This document shows, one piece after another, positions 15,455 through 19,748 of a DNA stretch of 19,748 nucleotides (position 1 is its first letter; the number at the start of each line of letters is the position of its first letter). Under the pieces are notes generated by a model, which worked only from the letters and a program-made list of their open reading frames with translations, did no database searches and had not been told where the DNA came from. Source of the stretch: Planctomycetia bacterium (GTDB lineage: Bacteria; Planctomycetota; UBA1135; GCA-002686595); NCBI GenBank assembly GCA_005778045.1, contig SXKQ01000035.1, forward strand, positions 1 through 19,748, written 5' to 3'. The position numbers and the translations under genes were made by a program.

Positions 15455-16362
15455 GCGCCCGCGGTCAGGATCTCGACGCCGTCCGGCCCGAGATAAAGCG
15501 AGTGCTCGGTCTGCGCGACCATCACGCCGTCGGCTTCCACGAGCGGCGGGTAGCGCATCAGCGAGCCCTGCCGCGCGAGCTTGGCGAGCGTGTCCTCGAC
15601 GACCTCCGGATCGCGGTGACGGAAGTAGCGCCGCGCGATCGGGAGCCCGCGCCACGCCTCGATGTCGCGCAGCATGTCCTTGTCGAGGCCCTTCGCCTTC
15701 ATCGGCGGGCGGACCATCATGAACACCTCGGCCTTGCCGCGCTCGACGATGTAGCCCTTGCCCGTGCAAGCGAAGGGCTCGATCGCGAACACCATGCCCT
15801 GCTTCAGGCGCCCTCCGCCGGCCTCGCCTTGGTTGGGGATCTGGGGCGGCGTGTGGACCTTCCAGCGGCCGAGGCCGTGGCCGGTGAGGTTGCGAACGGG
15901 CTGGTAGCCGGCGGCGACGATCGTACGCTCGATGGCGGCACCGATCTCGCCCACGGGGATGCCATCGGCCACGGTGGCGATCGCGGCGGCGAGCGCATCG
16001 GAGCTCGCTTTGATCAACTTCTGCCAGCGACCGTCGCTGCTGAGGTCGACGGTGAGCGCGGTGTCGGCGACGTAGCCGTCGACGTGCACGCCGATGTCGA
16101 CCTTGACACAGTCGCCTTCCTCGTAGCGCGTCGGGTCATCCCAGCCGGTGCAGTAGTGCGCCGCGATTGAGTTGCGCGAGGACTGGGCCGGGAAGCCGGG
16201 CTGGGCGCCGCGCTGGCGGATGATGTCCTCGACGGACTCGAGGATGTGGCGGATCTCGACCCCCGGCTTGATGTTCTGCGAGGCCCACTGGCGGCACTCG
16301 GCGGCGATGCGCCCGGCTTTGCGGAAGCTGTCGAGCGCCACCTTGTCCTTGGGGTCGATCAT
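15451..16362 (-). CDS. map: Methionine aminopeptidase, type II
   Basis: This is a 303-residue enzyme that removes the initiator methionine from new proteins. The five metal ligands are in place: D89 in VKVDIGVHVDGYVAD, D100, H162 in NLTGHGLG, E195 in FAIEPFA and E286 in VAQTEHSLY, with H69 (SIAAHYC) at the substrate site. About 60 extra residues between H162-E195 and E286, including the 215-275 helical insert, mark the archaeal/eukaryotic-like type II form rather than the usual bacterial type I. I start at ATG 16362 (MIDPKDKVALDSFRKAGRIA); the frame open to 16401 adds 13 residues without family support. Its stop overlaps the start of the glycosyltransferase-like gene. It diverges from the lipoprotein gene at 16435 with 72 bases between. 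Confidence 0.95.
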   Translation of the reverse strand: MIDPKDKVALDSFRKAGRIAAECRQWASQNIKPGVEIRHILESVEDIIRQRGAQPGFPAQSSRNSIAAHYCTGWDDPTRYEEGDCVKVDIGVHVDGYVADTALTVDLSSDGRWQKLIKASSDALAAAIATVADGIPVGEIGAAIERTIVAAGYQPVRNLTGHGLGRWKVHTPPQIPNQGEAGGGRLKQGMVFAIEPFACTGKGYIVERGKAEVFMMVRPPMKAKGLDKDMLRDIEAWRGLPIARRYFRHRDPEVVEDTLAKLARQGSLMRYPPLVEADGVMVAQTEHSLYLGPDGVEILTAGA

Positions 16363-16434
16363 CGGAAGGTGGAGGATACGGGGCCCCCGAGAGGGCGGCA
16401 ATGCGCGCGGGCGCAGGGGCGGGGAGGACTTTCC

Positions 16435-16881
16435 ATGGGGTCCTCAGGTCGGGAGCCACGGTGGCCGATGGACGACGACGTGCGAGCTTCCCGAATCGTC
16501 TCGTCCGTCGCGCTCGTGCTCGTCGGCGCGCTAGGAGCGGCAGGCTGCCGCGTCGTGCGCGAGGACGCACCGGCGGGCCTCTCCGCGGCCCGTCCTGTGA
16601 AGCTCGACGTGCGGCGCACGTGGGAGATCGTGCGCGGGGACGAGGCCCTCGGACTGGTGGTCGAGCTGGTGGCCGACGCGCAGCCTGGCCAGCCGACCGC
16701 GCGCTGCTTTTCCGTGCGAAACACGCTCGGGCAGGAGCTCGGCCGCATCGACGGGCTCGGCCGCGCGTGGCGTCACGAGCTGTTCGCGAGCGAGCCCGCG
16801 TGGGTCGGCAGCGGCACGCTCGCCGAGGGCGCGGCCGCGATCCTCGGCGGCGACGGCCCGGTCGCGCTCGTCGAGCGCTAG
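16435..16881 (+). CDS. Small hypothetical lipoprotein
   Basis: This is a 148-residue protein of no recognised family. After a polar start, IVSSVALVLVGALGAAGC gives a hydrophobic segment and lipobox GAAGC with Cys38. The mature 110 residues appear to be a single beta-rich domain (LVVELVADAQPGQPTARCFSV, GTLAEGAAAILGGDGPVALVER). GGGGAGG (16421-16427), seven bases before ATG 16435, is among the best Shine-Dalgarno matches in the window and decides this start; ATG 16468 (MDDDVRASRIVSS) is in frame and gives a more standard short n-region, so the signal could start there. It is 149 bases before the kinase gene, and I cannot tell whether the two are co-transcribed. Confidence 0.7.
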   Translation: MGSSGREPRWPMDDDVRASRIVSSVALVLVGALGAAGCRVVREDAPAGLSAARPVKLDVRRTWEIVRGDEALGLVVELVADAQPGQPTARCFSVRNTLGQELGRIDGLGRAWRHELFASEPAWVGSGTLAEGAAAILGGDGPVALVER

Positions 16882-17030
16882 CAGCGCAGGCCGCGGCCCA
16901 TTCCCGCATCCGGCGCTGGCCCCGCGAAGCGGACGAGAGTCGCTAATGGTCCCCGCGAGTCAGGGCGAAGAGAGGGTGTCAGGAAACCCGTCCCACACGC
17001 CTCCACATTCTCCGCTGCGCTCTTCCAACC

Positions 17031-17957
17031 ATGATCAAGCTGGCTGCTGGTGAACAGATTGGCTCCTACCAGGTACGCGAGTTCCTCGCGCGCGGCGGGT
17101 TCGGGCTGGTGTATCTCGCGACCGACGCGAAGGGCGAGCTTGTGGCGCTCAAGCTCGGCGACATCGCCGGCGGTGGCCGCTACGTGACGCGCTTCATGGA
17201 CGTCACGAGCGAACGCCGTCCCGAGGGCATCTCGCCCGACGAGACGCCGGCCGAGGCAATCTTCTTCCGCAAGGACGGAGCGCGCATCGACTTCCTCGAC
17301 GCGCAGGAGATCGACGCCATGGTGAAGACCGAGGGCGACCTGCTGCGCCGCTCACGCCACCAGAACCTGATCGGCGTGCGCGAGGTGTTCCAGCACGAGG
17401 GCCGCAACGTGCTCGCGCTCGACTACGTGCGCGGCAAGACACTGCGCGAGAAGATCCGCGCGCTCGAGGGTATCCGCCTCAACTGGTTCCTGACGATCGT
17501 GCGCGCGCTGCAGAAGATGGCCAAGGCCGGCGAGCTCGCGTACCACGGCGACCTCAAGCCCGAGAACATCCTCGTCAAGCCCTCCGGCGCGGTCGTGATG
17601 ATCGACCCGGCCATGCGCGGCGACGAGCGCAACGTGATCACGACCACGCCGCACTACAACCCGCTGCTCCTGCGCGACCAGAAGGCCGACGTGATGGGCA
17701 TCGGCGTGATGCTGTACGAGATTCTCACGGGCGTCCTGCCCTTCGACGAGGTCCCGTGGCAGTACGCCGGCCGCGAGCAAGGCGGCGAGGTCGAGCGCCT
17801 GTCGCTCTCCTACTTCCTCTCCTATCCCCCGCCGCGCGACCTGAACCCGAACACGCCCGAGCCGCTCGCCAAGATCATCTACCGCTGCCTGACGGTGATG
17901 GACTACGGCTTGGCCGAGCTCGAGGCGGACCTAGTCGACTTCTTGCGACGCGACTGA
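17031..17957 (+). CDS. Stand-alone Ser/Thr protein kinase with variant motifs
   Basis: This is a 308-residue cytosolic kinase with no membrane segment or sensor domain. The Gly-rich loop ARGGFGLVYLA (20-30) and VAIK-type K41 (LVALKLG) are standard. The alpha-C glutamate is probably E101 (TEGDLLRRSRHQNLI), about 40 residues farther from K41 than usual; the insert (about 45-90) is charged. The catalytic loop is YHGDLKPENILV with HRD changed to HGD, keeping D174, K176 and N179. The metal-binding DFG motif reads D192-P-A, keeping the Asp. The P+1 loop (TTPHYNP) lacks a clear APE Glu, but the F-helix DVMGIGVMLYEILTG is present. The conserved residues imply an active enzyme, although this is inference. 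No Shine-Dalgarno sequence precedes ATG 17031, and the stop sits in a 36-base tandem repeat. Confidence 0.9.
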   Translation: MIKLAAGEQIGSYQVREFLARGGFGLVYLATDAKGELVALKLGDIAGGGRYVTRFMDVTSERRPEGISPDETPAEAIFFRKDGARIDFLDAQEIDAMVKTEGDLLRRSRHQNLIGVREVFQHEGRNVLALDYVRGKTLREKIRALEGIRLNWFLTIVRALQKMAKAGELAYHGDLKPENILVKPSGAVVMIDPAMRGDERNVITTTPHYNPLLLRDQKADVMGIGVMLYEILTGVLPFDEVPWQYAGREQGGEVERLSLSYFLSYPPPRDLNPNTPEPLAKIIYRCLTVMDYGLAELEADLVDFLRRD

Positions 17958-18014
17958 CCCGCGGCGCGTCAAACGCGATTGCGACGCGACTGACCCGCGG
18001 CGCGTCGAACGCGC
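17943..18014 (+). repeat. Two tandem 36-bp copies spanning the kinase stop codon
   Basis: Copy 1 (17943-17978) and copy 2 (17979-18014) match at 34 of 36 positions. Each copy includes GCGACGCGACTGA, so the kinase stop TGA (17955-17957) is duplicated in frame. Each copy can also form a small stem from GACGCG and CGCGTC. It looks like a recent direct duplication of the gene end. Confidence 0.85.
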
Positions 18015-18037
18015 GCACAGAAAACCCCATCGCCACC

Positions 18038-18086
18038 AAGCATCGGAGCGCGTCGAGCCCACTGGGCCCGGCGCGCTCCGATGCTT
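18038..18086. terminator. Bidirectional hairpin between kinase and dehydrogenase
   Basis: Arms AAGCATCGGAGCGCG (18038-18052) and CGCGCTCCGATGCTT (18072-18086) pair perfectly over 15 bp, with a small inner GCCC/GGGC stem in the loop. It stands 80 bases after the plus-strand kinase stop and 15 bases after the minus-strand dehydrogenase stop. On the minus strand a TTTT follows after about 13 bases. A shared terminator is likely. Confidence 0.65.
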
Positions 18087-18101
18087 AGCGGAGGCTCGCT
18101 C

Positions 18102-19163
18102 TCAGGCCTTGACCGGCGTCTTGCGGCCGGCGGCGATGCGCTGCTCGGCGAGGCGGTCGGCGGCCACGTGCGTGGCGACCTTCTGCTCGCGCGCGATCGC
18201 GAACACTTGGCGCAGATTGTCGTAGATGTGGTCGATCTTCTCCACGGCCTTGGCCTCGTCGTAGCCGTCGGGGAGCAGCTCGAAGGAGACGTTGAGGATG
18301 CCGCCGGCGTTGATGACGTAGTCGGGGGCGTACAGGATGCCCTTCTCGCGCAACACGTCGCCGTGGCGCGGATCGAGCAGCTGGTTGTTGGCCACGCCCG
18401 CGATCGCCTTGCAGCGCAGATGCGGGATGCTCGTATCGTTGATCGTCGCGCCACGGGCGCAGGGCGCGTACACGTCGCAGTGGACCTCGAGGTGCTTCGA
18501 GTCCGCCACGCCCTCGTAGCCGTGCTTGGCGCACAGTTCCTGCACGCGCGCCTCGTTGATGTCGCAGATCACCACGTGGGCGCCTGCTTCCTTGAGCAGC
18601 TCGGCGAGACGGCCGCCGACGGCGCCAACGCCCTGAATCAGGACGCGGCGGCCCTTGAAGCTCGGGCTGCCGAAGGCCTCTTCCATCACGGCGCGCATGC
18701 CGTGGAAGGCGCCGCGGGCGGTGTAAGGGCTGGGGTTGCCCGAACCGCCGAGCTCGCGCGATAGGCCCGTGACCCACTTCGTGCTCTGGCGCACGAGCAG
18801 CAGGTCGCCGATGCCGATGTTCATGTCCTCGGCGGTGATGTACTTGCCGCCGAGCGAGTCGATGAAGCTACCCATGGCTTCGAAGAGCGTCTCGCTCTTG
18901 TGCTTGGGATCGCCGATCAGGACGGACTTGCCGCCGCCGAGCCCGGTGTCGGCCACAGCCGACTTGTAGGTCATGCCGCGAGCGAGGCGCAGCACGTCGA
19001 ACAGGGCCTCCTCCTCGTGCTTGTAAGGCAGCATGCGCATGCCGCCGAGCGAGGGACCTAGGGTGGTGTCGTGGACCGCGATGAGGGCGTGGAGGCCGGA
19101 GGCCGGGTCCTTGCAGCGGACCACCTTCTCGTAGCCGTCGACGCGGATCTCGGAGATCTGCAT
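18102..19163 (-). CDS. Leucine/valine-type amino acid dehydrogenase
   Basis: This is a 353-residue enzyme of the Glu/Leu/Phe/Val dehydrogenase family, which oxidatively deaminates an amino acid to the 2-oxoacid with NAD+, releasing ammonia. The N-terminal catalytic domain has GPSLGGMRMLPY (36-47), K67 in ARGMTYKSAVA and catalytic K79 in GLGGGKSVLIGDP, with D113 in ITAEDMN. The nucleotide fold follows with GVGAVG (178-183). The overall length and the GGMRM / MTYK / GGGKS series match leucine and valine dehydrogenases better than glutamate dehydrogenases, which are about 420-450 residues; which branched-chain substrate is preferred cannot be read. I start at ATG 19163, where homology begins, not at the frame's upstream end (19430), which crosses the topA leader. 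It diverges from topA. Confidence 0.92.
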   Translation of the reverse strand: MQISEIRVDGYEKVVRCKDPASGLHALIAVHDTTLGPSLGGMRMLPYKHEEEALFDVLRLARGMTYKSAVADTGLGGGKSVLIGDPKHKSETLFEAMGSFIDSLGGKYITAEDMNIGIGDLLLVRQSTKWVTGLSRELGGSGNPSPYTARGAFHGMRAVMEEAFGSPSFKGRRVLIQGVGAVGGRLAELLKEAGAHVVICDINEARVQELCAKHGYEGVADSKHLEVHCDVYAPCARGATINDTSIPHLRCKAIAGVANNQLLDPRHGDVLREKGILYAPDYVINAGGILNVSFELLPDGYDEAKAVEKIDHIYDNLRQVFAIAREQKVATHVAADRLAEQRIAAGRKTPVKA

Positions 19164-19432
19164 GGGTGCGCGGTGGGCGGGGCGGGCTGAGTTTCGGGGC
19201 AAGCCGGTCGGGAATGTCCCGGGCGGGCGAAAGAGGATACGGCGCACGCTCGCGCCGGACCACCCGTCCCCCACGGGCGACCCCTTCCGCGCGGTTTTGG
19301 GGCACGGGAGGCGGTCCGAAGTCGGATCCGCAAAAGCAACGACACAAGCTCGCCTGCGATCGGTCAGAAGAGAGTTTCCTCGACCCCACTCTTGCGGCGC
19401 GACCGCATGGGCTGGTACTCCCCTGCCCACGA

Positions 19433-19748
19433 ATGAAGCACCTGGTCATCGTCGAGTCGCCGACCAAAGCGAAGAAAATCAAGGACTACCTCGGCCGCGA
19501 TTACGTGGTCGAGGCCAGCCTCGGTCACATTCGCGACCTGCCCCACAGCACCAGCGAGATGCCCGAGAAGGTCCGCAAGGAGCCTTGGGCGCGGCTCGCC
19601 ATCGACATCGACAACGACTTCACGGCCTACTACGTGGTGCCGCCGGAGAAGAAGGCCCACGTCGCCAAGCTGCGCAAGCTGTGCGACGACGCCGACCACG
19701 TCTACCTGGCGACCGACGAGGACCGCGAGGGCGAGGCCATCGCGTGGC
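19433..19748 (+). CDS. topA: DNA topoisomerase I, N-terminal fragment
   Basis: The first 105 codons of a type IA topoisomerase run off the right edge. Its opening MKHLVIVESPTKAKKIKDYL gives the TOPRIM glutamate (E8) and the conserved SPTKAK segment, and YLATDEDREGEAIAW near the window end is the DxDxE metal-binding motif. The enzyme relaxes negative supercoils by cutting one strand through a 5'-phosphotyrosine; the active-site tyrosine lies beyond the window. ASLGHIRDLP is also standard. No Shine-Dalgarno sequence is seen before ATG 19433 (CCCTGCCCACGA). It is divergent from the dehydrogenase with 269 bases between, in which I find no convincing promoter. Confidence 0.97.
   Translation, partial: MKHLVIVESPTKAKKIKDYLGRDYVVEASLGHIRDLPHSTSEMPEKVRKEPWARLAIDIDNDFTAYYVVPPEKKAHVAKLRKLCDDADHVYLATDEDREGEAIAW

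Noticed and set aside
17031..17957. Kinase as a pseudokinase
   Set aside because: Although HRD and DFG are altered, the ATP-binding Lys, catalytic Asp, Asn and metal-binding Asp are all present.
17943..18014. CRISPR repeat pair
   Set aside because: The copies are directly abutting without a spacer, number only two and include coding sequence of the kinase end.
1..19748. Mobile element, defence island or biosynthetic cluster
   Set aside because: I found no transposase, integrase, terminal repeats, tRNA target or defence-type domains; base composition looks uniform.

Overview
This is a GC-rich bacterial chromosome segment that most likely comes from a Planctomycetota bacterium. The lineage call is inference. 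It rests on a secreted protein (13469-14605) whose C-terminal Cys-rich domain resembles tails I associate with large secreted planctomycete proteins, on a secreted lamin-tail protein, on a stand-alone Ser/Thr kinase, and on the scarcity of Shine-Dalgarno sequences before housekeeping genes. Gene content is chromosomal and mostly housekeeping or cell envelope. I see no mobile element, CRISPR array, tRNA, rRNA or defence island.

Layout, left to right. A 5' gene fragment (1-232, minus; probably ATP-type PEP carboxykinase) is followed by a small Cys-rich protein (526-744, plus). Next are minus-strand envelope genes: a GT4 glycosyltransferase of the LpcC mannosyltransferase type (5406-4315), an unusual fusion of a beta-lactamase-family serine hydrolase with an alpha/beta-hydrolase esterase (4279-2096), and, 372 bases further on, a UDP-sugar epimerase (1723-755). 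Upstream lies a compact minus-strand lipoprotein operon: a COG3014-like lipoprotein (7951-6593), a YcfL-like lipoprotein (6584-6186) and LpoB (6145-5516). It is closed by a strong hairpin at 5457-5492.

mutS (8191-10830) runs divergently from that operon. Five bases after it comes a B12-binding-type radical SAM protein of the MJ_1487 family (10836-12152). A secreted lamin-tail protein (13170-12205, minus) converges on this pair. Then come the secreted planctomycete-type protein with a textbook terminator (14674-14708), and a two-gene minus unit of type II methionine aminopeptidase (16362-15451) overlapping a single-domain glycosyltransferase-like protein (15454-14768). The right end holds a small lipoprotein (16435-16881), a Ser/Thr kinase with an altered DFG motif (17031-17957), a Leu/Val-type amino acid dehydrogenase (19163-18102, minus) and the start of topA (19433 to the edge).

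Functionally, the left half mainly serves the cell envelope: surface-glycan building, peptidoglycan-synthase activation, and exported hydrolases and lipoproteins. The right half mixes protein maturation, signalling, amino acid catabolism and DNA topology. The most unusual items are the hydrolase-esterase fusion, the LpoB-YcfL-COG3014 module outside gammaproteobacteria, the mutS-radical SAM coupling, the kinase with its 40-residue insert and duplicated stop-codon region, and the one-domain glycosyltransferase remnant fused by overlap to map.
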